A stretch of 40,466 nucleotides of DNA from Pseudomonas sp. GD03858. Its GTDB lineage: Bacteria > Pseudomonadota > Gammaproteobacteria > Pseudomonadales > Pseudomonadaceae. Below the pieces are notes generated by a model. That model ran no database searches and was not told the origin of the DNA. It was given only the letters and a program-made list of their open reading frames with translations. The DNA is taken from contig NZ_JAOCDM010000039.1 of NCBI RefSeq assembly GCF_029840925.1, positions 1 through 40,466 of the forward strand. The letters run 5' to 3'. A program made the position numbers and the translations under genes. Positions 16,587 to 25,231 of this stretch are shown one piece after another; within the stretch, counting starts at the first letter, position 1, and each line of letters starts with the position of its first letter.

Positions 16587-18353
16587 ATGAAGCTGCGCAC
16601 ACGGTTGTTCCTCAGCATCTCGGCGCTGGTGACGGTGGCGCTGCTCGGCCTGTTGCTGGGGCTGATCAGCGTGCTGCAGATGGCAACGGTGCAGCAGCGC
16701 CTGGTGCAGGACACGTCCCACACCCTGGAGCTGGGCCTGAAGCTGCGACAGAACCTGGGCGAGCAACTGAACCTCATGCTCGACGATGGCACCGACCCGA
16801 AGAACCTGGTCACCCTGCAGAACCAGTTCCAAAGCCTGCTCAACCAGGGGCTGGAGCAAGGCGGTGAGCGCACCGGTTTCAGCAAGGCCAGCAGCAACTA
16901 CCAGGCGTTCATTCAAGCGTATCGGGAGAGCCCGACACCGGCGCTGAGCATGGGCGTTGACCAGCCCCTGGGCGCCGCGTTCAACCAGGTCCGCACCGAC
17001 CTGCTCGACTCTCACCGCCAGGCACTGGAACACATCGTGCGCAGCGAAGAGCAATCCCGCCACCACGCCCTCATGGTCGGCGGCGTGCTCGGCCTGGTGG
17101 GCTTGGCCGTGCTGGTGCTGGGCTTCGTTACCGCGCACAACATCGCCCGGCGCCTCGGCCAACCGATCGAGGCGCTGGCCAAGGCCGCCGACCAGGTGGG
17201 CCAGGGCAATTTCGAGGTGACCTTGCCGATCACCCAGGCGACCGAGCTCAACCAGCTGACCCGCCGCTTCGGCCTGATGGCCGATGCCCTGCGCAAACAC
17301 CAAGCGACCAATGTCGACGAGTTGCTCGCGGGCCAGCAGCGCCTGCAGGCCGTGCTCGACAGCATCGACGACGGCCTGCTGATCATCGATCGCCAGGGCC
17401 GCCTGGAACACCTCAACCCGGTGGCCCAGCGTCAATTGGGCTGGGACCCGAGCCGCCTCGGCGCAAGCCTGGCCGAGGCTTTGCAGCGCCCGGAACTCGA
17501 ACAGCAGCTGCGCCAGGTCCTGCGCGGCGGTGGCCTGGACCGCCCGCCCGAAGACCTGAGTCTGGAGGTGGACGAGGAAACCCGCCTGCTGACCTACAGC
17601 CTGACCCCGGTCAGTCATCCCCAAGGCCCCATTCTTGGCGCGGTGATGGTGCTGCACGACGTCACCGAACAGCGCGCCTTCGAGCGGGTGCGCAGCGAGT
17701 TCGTGCTGCGCGCCTCCCACGAGCTGCGCACACCGGTCACCGGCATGCACATGGCCTTCGGCCTGTTGCGCGAGCGGATCAGCTTCCCGCCCGAAGCGCG
17801 GGAGAACGACCTGCTGGACACCATCGGCGAGGAAATGCAGCGCCTGACTCAACTGATCAACGACCTGCTCAACTTCTCCCGCTACCAGAGTGGCCTGCAG
17901 AAGCTGGAGCTGGCGCCATGCGCGCTCGACGAGCTGTTCGAGCGCGCCGTGTCACGCTTCGCCGAGCAGGCGGCGGCCAAGCAGATCGAGCTGCTCAGTG
18001 AACTGGAGCCGCCGCTGCCGCGCATACAGGCCGATGTTGCCCAGCTCGACCGGGTACTCGACAACCTGTTGCACAACGCCGTGCGCCATACCGCCAGCGG
18101 CGGGCACATCCGCCTGCATGCTCGGCGCCATGCCGAACGCGTGATCATCAGCGTCGAGGACAACGGCGAAGGCATCGCCTATGGGCAGCAGGGGCGGATC
18201 TTCGAGCCGTTCGTACAGGTGGGGCGCAAGAAAGGCGGGGCCGGGCTGGGCCTGGCGCTGTGCAAGGAAATCGTGCAGCTGCACGGTGGGCGCATGGGCG
18301 TGTTCTCGCGTCCGGGGCAAGGCACTCAGTTCTACATGACATTGCCGGCCTGA
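16587..18353 (+). CDS. kinB: Membrane sensor histidine kinase KinB
   Basis: The cognate sensor kinase/phosphatase of AlgB, 588 residues (P. aeruginosa KinB is about 595). Transmembrane segment 1 is at about 5-31, a periplasmic four-helix-like sensor region follows, and segment 2 is at about 162-188 (LVGLAVLVLGFVTAHNIARR). After these come HAMP (RRLGQPIEALAKAADQVGQGNFEV), PAS (about 245-350, VLDSIDDGLLIIDRQGRLEHLN), the HisKA H-box RASHELRTPVTG with phospho-acceptor H378, and HATPase with N-box DNLLHNAVRH, DNGEGI and GAGLGLALCKEI. I chose ATG 16587 because GAGGTGG lies just upstream; GTG 16575 overlaps the algB stop but lacks this spacing. It converges on the CSS-EAL gene with a 22-base gap. 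Confidence 0.95.
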   Translation: MKLRTRLFLSISALVTVALLGLLLGLISVLQMATVQQRLVQDTSHTLELGLKLRQNLGEQLNLMLDDGTDPKNLVTLQNQFQSLLNQGLEQGGERTGFSKASSNYQAFIQAYRESPTPALSMGVDQPLGAAFNQVRTDLLDSHRQALEHIVRSEEQSRHHALMVGGVLGLVGLAVLVLGFVTAHNIARRLGQPIEALAKAADQVGQGNFEVTLPITQATELNQLTRRFGLMADALRKHQATNVDELLAGQQRLQAVLDSIDDGLLIIDRQGRLEHLNPVAQRQLGWDPSRLGASLAEALQRPELEQQLRQVLRGGGLDRPPEDLSLEVDEETRLLTYSLTPVSHPQGPILGAVMVLHDVTEQRAFERVRSEFVLRASHELRTPVTGMHMAFGLLRERISFPPEARENDLLDTIGEEMQRLTQLINDLLNFSRYQSGLQKLELAPCALDELFERAVSRFAEQAAAKQIELLSELEPPLPRIQADVAQLDRVLDNLLHNAVRHTASGGHIRLHARRHAERVIISVEDNGEGIAYGQQGRIFEPFVQVGRKKGGAGLGLALCKEIVQLHGGRMGVFSRPGQGTQFYMTLPA

Positions 18354-18362
18354 CGTCACGGG

Positions 18363-18386
18363 ACAAGCCCTGCCTTCAGGGCTCGT
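18363..18386. terminator. Hairpin at the kinB / CSS-EAL convergent junction
   Basis: AGCCCTG-CCTT-CAGGGCT (18366-18383), extended by GAC/GTC with mismatches, overlaps the last codons of the minus-strand CSS-EAL gene. It may end kinB transcripts. There is no clear T-tract on either strand. Confidence 0.4.
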
Positions 18387-20004
18387 CATCGATCCGCCGC
18401 CTCGACACCCGCCGCCCGCGCGTGATCAGCTCGGCGAACTGGCGGGCGTTCAGCGGGTGGGCGAACAACCAGCCCTGCCCGTAATTGACCCCTTCGGCAT
18501 TGAGCAGCACGGCCTGGTCCTCGCATTCGATGCCCTCGGCGATCACCCGCAGGTGCAGGTCGTGGGCCATGCGGATGATGTGCGGCGCCACGCCGCTGCT
18601 GGCCGCGTCATGGCCCAGGGCGTCTATGAACGACTTGTCGATCTTCAGGCAGTCCACCGGCAGGGTCTGCAGGTACGCCAGGCTGCTGTAGCCCGTGCCG
18701 AAGTCGTCGATCAGCACCTGGTGCCCCACCGCCCGCAGCGCCTGCAGGTTGTCCCGGGCCACCACCACATCGATCAGGCCGCGCTCGGTCACCTCGAAGG
18801 CGATCTGGCTGGCAGCCACCCGATGGTGGGCGAGCAGACGCGCGGCCACCCGGCCGATACGCGGCGCCATCACGTCGCAGGCCGCCAGGTTCACCGAGAT
18901 GTACAGCTGGCGGTTGGCCCGCAGCAGCGCCCCCAGTTGCTCCAGCACCCGCTGCAGGACGAAGTCGGTGATCTGGCGGATCTGCCCGGTGTTTTCCGCC
19001 AGCGGGATGAACAGCTCCGGACTGGTCAGGCTGCCGTCCGGGCGACGCCAGCGCACCAGGGCCTCGGCACCGACACAGCGGCGGCTGTCCAGTTCGAAGA
19101 TCGGCTGGTAGAGCACCTGCAACTCACCACGGCGCAGTGCCTGCTGCAGCTCCGAACTCATCGAGCGCCGTTGCAGGATCAGTTGCAACACCAGCCAGCC
19201 GATGCAGCAGGCCAGCACCAGGCTGCCCGGGAACAGCAGCCAGAGCATGCCGTTGAGCTTCAGCGGCAAGCTGGCACGGGGCGCGATCAGGACCAACTGG
19301 TAGTCCGGCGACTTGGTCGCCATGCGATAGACCAGCCGGTCAGGTAGTTCGATCAACGACTTGTGCGAAGGTGGCGGCCAATCGGTGACCGGGGGCCAGG
19401 CCTGAGTCGGCCCAAGTACCGGAATGGCCCGAGTGCCGCGATCCAACAGCACCAGCAAGCTGCCGCCGGGCGGCAGGTCGACCACATCACTGAGATGACC
19501 GCGGGACGTGGACACCAGGAAGTTGCCGCGCCCCAGCATCAGCGCCGCCAGGTTTTCATTGGGTTCGGTGGTGGTGTTGAGCCAGTAGCTGTAGGTCGGC
19601 CCCTGGATATCCGGGGCACGCAGCGGCTCGATGACCCGCCCGCCGCCACGATTTGAGCAGGCCAGCGTACCGTTCACGTAAGCCGCCTCGTAGATGAACC
19701 GCGATTTCAGGGCGACCTGCTGCAGCTCGGCCAGCATCGACGCGTCACAGCCACGCAAGGGTTGCGCCTGAAGCTGGTCGACCGCCTCGCGCAGCTGGCC
19801 GAAGACCTGCTCCAGGCGCTCGAGAAAGCGCTCGCCCTGGGCGTTCATCTGGTCGCTTTCGCTGTGTTTCATCTGCTGCAACGTCACGCCGACGCTGGCT
19901 GCGAGCAACAGCGAGGCGCTGGCCAGGGCCGCGATTGCGGCCATCAGCCAGGGACGGTGAAAAAATTGACGCAATGTAGCGAGCAGGGCAGACATGCGCG
20001 GCAT
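18376..20004 (-). CDS. CSS-motif sensor EAL-domain c-di-GMP phosphodiesterase
   Basis: A membrane-bound cyclic-di-GMP phosphodiesterase of 542 residues. Two membrane segments (about 19-42 and 253-277) flank a periplasmic CSS-motif domain with the two key cysteines, C86 (RGCDASM) and C116 (LACSNRGG). The cytoplasmic EAL domain (about 284-530) keeps the catalytic set: EAL at 314-316, SVNLAA, FEVTERGL, DDFGTGYSSL, LKIDKSF and AEGIECEDQ, so activity is expected. In E. coli CSS-EAL proteins, oxidation of the two cysteines by DsbA/DsbB restrains activity and reduction raises it; the same logic is likely here, with dsbA in this window. The start is ATG 20004; ATG 19995 is also possible. It converges on kinB. 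Confidence 0.92.
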   Translation of the reverse strand: MPRMSALLATLRQFFHRPWLMAAIAALASASLLLAASVGVTLQQMKHSESDQMNAQGERFLERLEQVFGQLREAVDQLQAQPLRGCDASMLAELQQVALKSRFIYEAAYVNGTLACSNRGGGRVIEPLRAPDIQGPTYSYWLNTTTEPNENLAALMLGRGNFLVSTSRGHLSDVVDLPPGGSLLVLLDRGTRAIPVLGPTQAWPPVTDWPPPSHKSLIELPDRLVYRMATKSPDYQLVLIAPRASLPLKLNGMLWLLFPGSLVLACCIGWLVLQLILQRRSMSSELQQALRRGELQVLYQPIFELDSRRCVGAEALVRWRRPDGSLTSPELFIPLAENTGQIRQITDFVLQRVLEQLGALLRANRQLYISVNLAACDVMAPRIGRVAARLLAHHRVAASQIAFEVTERGLIDVVVARDNLQALRAVGHQVLIDDFGTGYSSLAYLQTLPVDCLKIDKSFIDALGHDAASSGVAPHIIRMAHDLHLRVIAEGIECEDQAVLLNAEGVNYGQGWLFAHPLNARQFAELITRGRRVSRRRIDDEP

Positions 20005-20089
20005 CCAGTTGAATACAAAAGGTATAGCAACGGAATGAACGATTGGCGCGGCCGTTGGGCGCTAAAGCGCCCTGGGGCCTATGCAGGGC

Positions 20090-20866
20090 TTAACCCTTGC
20101 GGTTGAGCACCTGCAGCATCGCGGCGGTCTGCGCATCCGGCATGCCGTCGAAGCGCTGGGGACGGAAACGCATCTGGAAGGCGGCAATCACATGCCGCGT
20201 GGCCACATCCAGCTCGCCGGTCTGCTCGATGGCATAGCCGAAGCGCGCCAGTTGCTGCTGATACCAGCTGATGGTAGGCGGGTTGACCTCGAAGTAGGCC
20301 TGCTGCCGCGCCACGGCGGCGGCATCCGGCCATATACCCAGCCCGGCGTCGGCCAGGCGCTTCCAGGGGAACAGCGGCCCCGGATCGAGCTTGCGCAATG
20401 GCGCGATGTCGCTATGGCCGATGATATGGCGCGGATCGATGTGGTTACGCTGGACGATGTCCCTGAGCAGGGCGATCAGCGCCTGGACCTGCGCTTCGCT
20501 GTAGGGGTGCCAGACCCGGCCGGCCGGCGTGTCGGTATAGCCCGGGTTGACGATTTCGATGCCGATGGAGCTGGAGTTGAGCCAGGTACGGCCCTGCCAT
20601 TGGCTGTCGCCGGCGTGCCAGGCGCGACGGCTTTCGTCCACCAGCTGGTAGACCGTGGCCGGTCCGTCGCCGATCAGGTAGTGGGCACTGACCTCGCCGT
20701 GGGTCAGCAGCGCAAGCGACCGCTCGAGCGAAGCGTTGGTGTAATGCACGACGACGAACTGGATACGGCTGTCCTGGTTGGCCGAAGGGTGGCTGCGATC
20801 GATGCGCAAGCCACTGGAGCAACCAGCCAGAGCCAGCAGGAACAGGGCGGTGAGGAGTTTTTTCAT
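20090..20866 (-). CDS. ampDh2: N-acetyl-anhydromuramyl-L-alanine amidase, outer-membrane lipoprotein AmpDh2
   Basis: A zinc amidase that cleaves the MurNAc/anhydroMurNAc-L-Ala bond of peptidoglycan. The 258 residues match AmpDh2 (about 259). The lipoprotein signal MKKLLTALFLLALAGC (C16) places it in a membrane facing the periplasm. The Amidase_2 domain has zinc ligands H41 (VVVHYTN), H151 (IIGHSDIAP) and D161 (KLDPGPLFPW), and E103 in SIGIEIVNPG. The C-terminal part (about 185-255) is a peptidoglycan-binding-like domain (YQQQLARFGYAI, LDVATRHVIAAFQMRFRP). I chose ATG 20866 because the longer frame only adds four residues before the signal. In P. aeruginosa this gene also follows algB-kinB, though without an intervening EAL gene. 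Confidence 0.93.
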   Translation of the reverse strand: MKKLLTALFLLALAGCSSGLRIDRSHPSANQDSRIQFVVVHYTNASLERSLALLTHGEVSAHYLIGDGPATVYQLVDESRRAWHAGDSQWQGRTWLNSSSIGIEIVNPGYTDTPAGRVWHPYSEAQVQALIALLRDIVQRNHIDPRHIIGHSDIAPLRKLDPGPLFPWKRLADAGLGIWPDAAAVARQQAYFEVNPPTISWYQQQLARFGYAIEQTGELDVATRHVIAAFQMRFRPQRFDGMPDAQTAAMLQVLNRKG

Positions 20867-20950
20867 TGCACAGAGCACGTCATTGAGTAGGCGACAACAG
20901 CGCTACAGTATAACGTGCTCTGGGCCTGTCGTTGACGATCGGCTATCGAC

Positions 20951-21346
20951 TCAGCGCACGCACATCAGCAGAAACTCCAGCGAGTTGTCACCGCTCGGGC
21001 CTTTCTTGTCCACCAGCTGGGTCATCACGGTCACCTGCTCGGCCAGCGGCTTGCCGATCACCTTGGCCTGGCCGTGCATCTGCCGGTCGTAGCTGCTGGC
21101 ATCGATCGGCGACACCGAGCAGAAGCCTGGATCCTGATGCACGATGCGGGGATTGAACTTCAGCTTGTACTGGGTGAAGTAGTTGGCCTGCGGTTGGCGC
21201 TCGACCTGGGCGATCCACTCAGGCCACTGGCGCAGCACGCTGCCATCGGCACCCACGTGGGCGGTGAGGATCATGTCCTTGGCCATTGCACTTGCCTGGA
21301 ACGCCAGGCCCAGCAGCAGTGGCATGATCCACTTGGTCATTTTCAT
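20951..21346 (-). CDS. Small secreted protein of unknown function
   Basis: A 131-residue protein with a Sec signal peptide (MKMTKWIMPLLLGLAFQASAMA, cleavage before KDMIL). The mature protein is about 109 residues, rich in beta-type sequence, with two cysteines far apart (GFCSVSP and LLMCVR) that could form a disulfide in the periplasm. I do not recognise a named domain. The start ATG 21346 follows AAAGGAG by seven bases. It lies between the GGDEF gene (100 bases upstream) and ampDh2 (84 bases downstream), all on the minus strand. Confidence 0.7.
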   Translation of the reverse strand: MKMTKWIMPLLLGLAFQASAMAKDMILTAHVGADGSVLRQWPEWIAQVERQPQANYFTQYKLKFNPRIVHQDPGFCSVSPIDASSYDRQMHGQAKVIGKPLAEQVTVMTQLVDKKGPSGDNSLEFLLMCVR

Positions 21347-21445
21347 TCTGTAGCTCCTTTCAAGATCGATCTGTTGGCGATGCGCTGCGCAAGCAGCGCT
21401 GGCCATCAGTGTCGAGCCCTCGGGAGCCGAAGAAGCGGTAACTAT

Positions 21446-23452
21446 TTATGCCTGCACGACGCGATTGCGCCCCTGGTCCTTGGCTCGGTACAGCGCCTCG
21501 TCCGCACGCTTGAGCACCTGATCACCACGCTCGCCGGAACGGAAGGCGCTGATGCCGATGGACGTGGTGATCACCACCCGTTCGCCCTTGAAGTGAAACG
21601 GACAAGCCTCGACCGCCGCGCGCAACGCTTCTGCCACCTGTGCCGCCGCGGGAGGCGAGGTCTGAGGCAGCAGCAGCACGAACTCCTCGCCGCCGAAACG
21701 GGCGATGAAGTCACGGCCACGCAGGCGCTTGCGCAGTTGCTCGGCGACGATCTTCAGCACCTTGTCGCCCGCCAGGTGACCGTAGCCATCGTTGATTCGC
21801 TTGAAATGGTCGAGGTCGAGGATGGCCATGGCCAGGTGGCCACCGTTCTCCTGCCAGTCGAGCATTTCGCGCTCGACCTGCTCGCTCCAGGCCGCACGGT
21901 TCGGCAACCCGGTCAGCGGGTCGATCATCGCCTTTTGCCGCTGTTCCTCGAGGTGCTCGCGGTAGCCAAGCGCCTCCTGCTCCATGCTCGCCACGCGGGC
22001 CGCCAGCCCCTGCAGGCGACCGGCCAGCTCCTGCTCGCGGCGGTCGCGCTCATGCTGGTGCTCGTCCATGGTCACCAGCAGGCCTTCGAGGCGGTTTTCC
22101 AGGATGTGCTTGAGGCTGTCCACATCGACGGCGCCCTGCACGCTGTTCTGCAGGCCATCGACCTGCTCGCGCAACTGGCTGTCGAGCTCGCGGGCGGCGG
22201 AGCTGTTGTCGGCATGGCCAGCGCTGGCTTCGTGCAGGTGGCTCTGGAAGGTCTCCAGGCGCACGTTGAGCTGTTGCAGGTAGGCTTCGAACTCATGCTG
22301 GCCACTGTCGGTGATCGCCAGCATGAGCACGGCCAGGTCATCCAGCACCGGAATCAGTTCGTACCAGTTCAGGCCGCGGGCAACCCGCTCGCGCATTTCC
22401 AGGGCTTGGGCCTTGTGGCGCTCGGGCAGGCTGAGGTCGTCGAGCAGGCCGATCAGGGTTTGCTCGATATGGGCGGCGACCTGGCTATAAGGCGGTTCGA
22501 GGGCGTCGGGGAGGGCGTAGGGGCCTTCTTCCTCGACAGCCACCACGGGCTCGGGCTCCTGGAGATCCTGCAGGGCCTGCGTATCCTCGGTGATCGCCGC
22601 CAACTCAGGGGCGGTCTCGCTGTCCTCTTTCGGCACTGCCACGGGAGGCGCCTCAGGCAGCGGCTCAACGACGGGCAACGGCGTGGTATCGACCAGCGCC
22701 GGCCCCGGTGCTTCGACCTCAGGCGCTGATACGGCCTCGTCCACATGCCGGATCGGCTCATGCTCGGCCTGGGCAGCAGGGGCAGGCAATGCCTGCAACT
22801 CGTCGGCATCCCGTGCCTCGGGCGCGCTGGCTTGCACGGTGGGTGCTTTCTGCGCTGGCGGCGCAGGCGTCTCGTCGCCCACTGCCTCACCCTGGGGCTC
22901 GTCGCGCCCACCGAACAGGCGCTGCAGGAACCCTGGGCGGGCCTCCTCGGCGGGTCTGTGCAGTGAGCTCAAGGCCTGCCCCTGCAAGCCACTGAGCTCG
23001 CCCAGCAAGGGCGGAAGTTCCCGCGACTGACTGACGCCACCATCGAGTTTCTTCGCCAGTTTCTTCAGGGGCCGCGATACATCGCCAGGCAAGGGCAAGG
23101 TCTGCAGCTGGGTGACCAGCGCAGTGAGCGCCTCGCTGACCTGGTTCATGCGGGTCTCGCGGCGCTGCTCGGAGTCGAGCACGGCCTTTTCCAGGCGCGG
23201 AATCAGCCCGGCGAGGCCGGCGTCCATGTTGTCGCTGCGGATCACCTCGCGCATTTCCTTCATGCACTGATCGACGGTCTTGTCACTGCCCTCCGCCGCC
23301 AGGGTGCTGCGCACCAGGCCACGGCGCAGCAGGTCGAGGCGGGCTTCCCAGCGCCGCTCGAGCTTTTCCTGGCGCTCGATGCTCTTGAGGTATTTTTCTT
23401 TCCAGCGCTCGGCTTCTTCGGTCATGCCTGGATCCGCGACGGGTGATGGCAT
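21446..23452 (-). CDS. dgcH: GGDEF-domain diguanylate cyclase (DgcH-like)
   Basis: A cytoplasmic diguanylate cyclase of 668 residues that makes cyclic-di-GMP. There is no membrane segment. The N-terminal 150 residues are helical (WKEKYLKSIERQEKLERRWEARL), followed by a low-complexity Pro/Ala/Glu-rich linker (about 170-300), a helical region with DUF-type repeats, a coiled coil (about 460-500) and a C-terminal GGDEF domain. The active site is GGEEF (587-591), and an inhibitory RxxD site (RGRD, 578-581) sits exactly five residues upstream, so product inhibition is expected. The start is ATG 23452 with AGGG upstream; ATG 23425 is also possible. Symbol by position and sequence likeness to P. aeruginosa PA5487, from memory. 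Confidence 0.9.
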   Translation of the reverse strand: MPSPVADPGMTEEAERWKEKYLKSIERQEKLERRWEARLDLLRRGLVRSTLAAEGSDKTVDQCMKEMREVIRSDNMDAGLAGLIPRLEKAVLDSEQRRETRMNQVSEALTALVTQLQTLPLPGDVSRPLKKLAKKLDGGVSQSRELPPLLGELSGLQGQALSSLHRPAEEARPGFLQRLFGGRDEPQGEAVGDETPAPPAQKAPTVQASAPEARDADELQALPAPAAQAEHEPIRHVDEAVSAPEVEAPGPALVDTTPLPVVEPLPEAPPVAVPKEDSETAPELAAITEDTQALQDLQEPEPVVAVEEEGPYALPDALEPPYSQVAAHIEQTLIGLLDDLSLPERHKAQALEMRERVARGLNWYELIPVLDDLAVLMLAITDSGQHEFEAYLQQLNVRLETFQSHLHEASAGHADNSSAARELDSQLREQVDGLQNSVQGAVDVDSLKHILENRLEGLLVTMDEHQHERDRREQELAGRLQGLAARVASMEQEALGYREHLEEQRQKAMIDPLTGLPNRAAWSEQVEREMLDWQENGGHLAMAILDLDHFKRINDGYGHLAGDKVLKIVAEQLRKRLRGRDFIARFGGEEFVLLLPQTSPPAAAQVAEALRAAVEACPFHFKGERVVITTSIGISAFRSGERGDQVLKRADEALYRAKDQGRNRVVQA

Positions 23453-23521
23453 CTAGCCCTGTGATGACTGGGTTTCGGCGGAAAACTCGAACACTTGAGT
23501 GCCCGGTTCGCGCCAGCAGGC

Positions 23522-24373
23522 CTAGCTCAGGACCGGCAGCGTATCCACAGTCAGGGCGTCAGGCAATCGGATCTCGACGGCGACGGGGAGGTGGTCCGAG
23601 ATTGGCTGGGCCAGCACCTCGACACGCTCCAGCGTCAGGCTCGAGCTGAGCAGGATATGGTCCAGGCAGCGCTGCGGACGCCAGCTGGGGAAGGTGGCCT
23701 CGACCTGCGGGGCGATCAGGCCAAGGTCGCGCAGGGGCGAGTGGTCGAGCAGGTCGGTGGCATGGGTGTTCATGTCGCCCATGAGGATCTGGTGGCGGTA
23801 GCCACCGATGAGCTCGCGGATGTAGGCCAGTTGGCGGGCCCGGGTCTTGGCGCCAAGGGCCAGGTGCATCATGACCACGATCAACGCATCCTCGCCTTCG
23901 CCGAAGCGCACCAGGATCGCCCCACGACCGGACGGGCCGGGCAGCGGGTGGTCTTCCAGGCGCTGGGGCTTGAGGCGGCTGAGCACGCCATTGCTGTGCT
24001 GGGCGAAACGCCCGAGGTTGCGGTTGAGCTGCTGGTACCAGTAAGGGAAGGCGCCCAGCTGGGCCAGGTGCTCCACCTGGTTGACGAAGCCCGAGCGCAG
24101 GCTGCCGCCATCGGCCTCCTGCAGGGCCACCAAGTCGAAGTCGCCGAGCAAATCGCCGATCTTCTGCAAGTTGCCGGCACGCCCGTTGTGCGGCAGCAGG
24201 TGCTGCCAGCTGCGCGTCACATAGTGGCGGTAGCGCTCGGTGCTGATGCCGACCTGGATATTGAAGCTGAGCAGCCGCAGGCGACCATCTTCCGGCAGGC
24301 CGGGGGCCCGCAGGTGATGCTCGTTGACCTGCGGTTGGTGCAGGCCGATGCCTCGCGTGGCACGCAAGCGCAT
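23522..24373 (-). CDS. Endonuclease/exonuclease/phosphatase-family hydrolase
   Basis: A 283-residue metal-dependent hydrolase of the EEP (DNase I/IMPase-like) fold. Motifs in order: LRLLSFNIQV (metal-contacting Asn), LVALQEADGGS (catalytic Glu), VVMMHLALG (His), ILMGDMNTHATD (Asp/Asn), RCLDHILLSSSL (Asp-His) and QPISDHLPVAVEI (terminal Asp-His pair), a complete catalytic set. No signal peptide is seen, so it is probably cytoplasmic; nucleic acid, phospholipid head group and inositol phosphates are all possible substrates. The gene starts 12 bases after the dsbA stop, so it is probably cotranscribed with dsbA, and it is followed by dgcH after 69 bases. Confidence 0.87.
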   Translation of the reverse strand: MRLRATRGIGLHQPQVNEHHLRAPGLPEDGRLRLLSFNIQVGISTERYRHYVTRSWQHLLPHNGRAGNLQKIGDLLGDFDLVALQEADGGSLRSGFVNQVEHLAQLGAFPYWYQQLNRNLGRFAQHSNGVLSRLKPQRLEDHPLPGPSGRGAILVRFGEGEDALIVVMMHLALGAKTRARQLAYIRELIGGYRHQILMGDMNTHATDLLDHSPLRDLGLIAPQVEATFPSWRPQRCLDHILLSSSLTLERVEVLAQPISDHLPVAVEIRLPDALTVDTLPVLS

Positions 24374-24385
24374 GGCGGTCGCCGC

Positions 24386-25021
24386 TTACTTAGCGGCGCG
24401 CTCCTTGGCGATCAGCTGGTCGGCGACGTTCAGCACGCCTTCCGGACCACCGGCGGTGCCCAGGTCGAAGCGGTACTTGCCGTTGACGACCATGCTCGGA
24501 ACGCCGGTGATTTCGTACTTCTTGGCCAGTTCCTTGGCCTGGTTGACCTGACCCTTGATGGCGAAGGAGTTGAAAGTGGCGAGGAACTTGTCCTTGTCCA
24601 CGCCCTGGGTGGCCAGGAAGTCGGCCATGTCGTTCGGGTCGGTCAGGCGCTTGCGCTGGTTCTGGATGGCGTCGAACACTGCGGCGTGAACCTTGTGCTC
24701 CACACCCATGGCTTCGAGGGTCAGGAACATCTGGCCATGGGCATCCCATGGGCCGCCGAACATGGCCGGGATGCGCTTGAAGTTGACGTCCTTCGGCAGT
24801 TTTTCAGCCCAGGGGTTGATGACCGGTTCGAAGTGGTAGCAGTGCGGGCAGCCGTACCAGAACAGCTCGACGACTTCGATCTTGCCCGGCACGGATACCG
24901 GCACGGGGTTGCTCAGCTCGACATATTCCTTGCCGGCGGTGGCAGGCTCCGCGGCCTGCACGGCGGCCATACCGAATACGCTGGCGGCGACCAGCGCAGC
25001 GCTGAGAATCAGTTTACGCAT
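24386..25021 (-). CDS. dsbA: Periplasmic thiol:disulfide oxidoreductase DsbA
   Basis: Introduces disulfide bonds into exported proteins. The 211 residues include a signal peptide (MRKLILSAALVAASVFGMAAVQA) and a DsbA-type thioredoxin fold with active site C58-P-H-C61 in ELFWYGCPHCYHFEP, and cis-proline loop TGVPSMVVNG. Lengths and motifs match Pseudomonas DsbA1. The start ATG 25021 follows CAGGAG. The EEP-hydrolase gene follows after 12 bases and cytochrome c4 lies upstream, separated by a terminator, so dsbA has its own promoter. Likely local clients include the CSS-EAL phosphodiesterase, the Ivy-family protein and the secreted protein with two cysteines (inference). Confidence 0.95.
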   Translation of the reverse strand: MRKLILSAALVAASVFGMAAVQAAEPATAGKEYVELSNPVPVSVPGKIEVVELFWYGCPHCYHFEPVINPWAEKLPKDVNFKRIPAMFGGPWDAHGQMFLTLEAMGVEHKVHAAVFDAIQNQRKRLTDPNDMADFLATQGVDKDKFLATFNSFAIKGQVNQAKELAKKYEITGVPSMVVNGKYRFDLGTAGGPEGVLNVADQLIAKERAAK

Positions 25022-25115
25022 GCTTTACTCCTGAGCAGTCTTTGGTCGCCTCGACGCGACCTGCGTAGGACAGGCCGGGAAGGGCTCGAGTTCTGTAGTG
25101 TAACGGCTATGGACA

Positions 25116-25144
25116 GAAAAAAGGGCAGCCTGGGCTGCCCTTTT
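25116..25144 (-). terminator. Intrinsic terminator after cytochrome c4
   Basis: Stem GGGCAG/CTGCCC, extended inward to GGGCAGCC-TG-GGCTGCCC (25123-25140), flanked by seven A and four T. It reads as a rho-independent terminator on the minus strand, ending the cytochrome c4 transcript upstream of dsbA; the flanking bases make it partly bidirectional. Confidence 0.88.
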
Positions 25145-25194
25145 CATCTTTAGCGCTGAAGCATTAACCGAGTGTTAACGCATGTTCATGCCGC

Positions 25195-25218
25195 ATCGCG
25201 GGGCAAGCCCGCTCCCAC
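25195..25218. repeat. Single REP half-unit
   Basis: One copy of ATCGCGGGGCAAGCCCGCTC followed by CCAC, the same core found as inverted pairs at 27042-27097 and 35523-35588. Here it stands alone between cytochrome c4 and its terminator. Confidence 0.8.
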
Positions 25219-25231
25219 CGAGAGGATGAGA

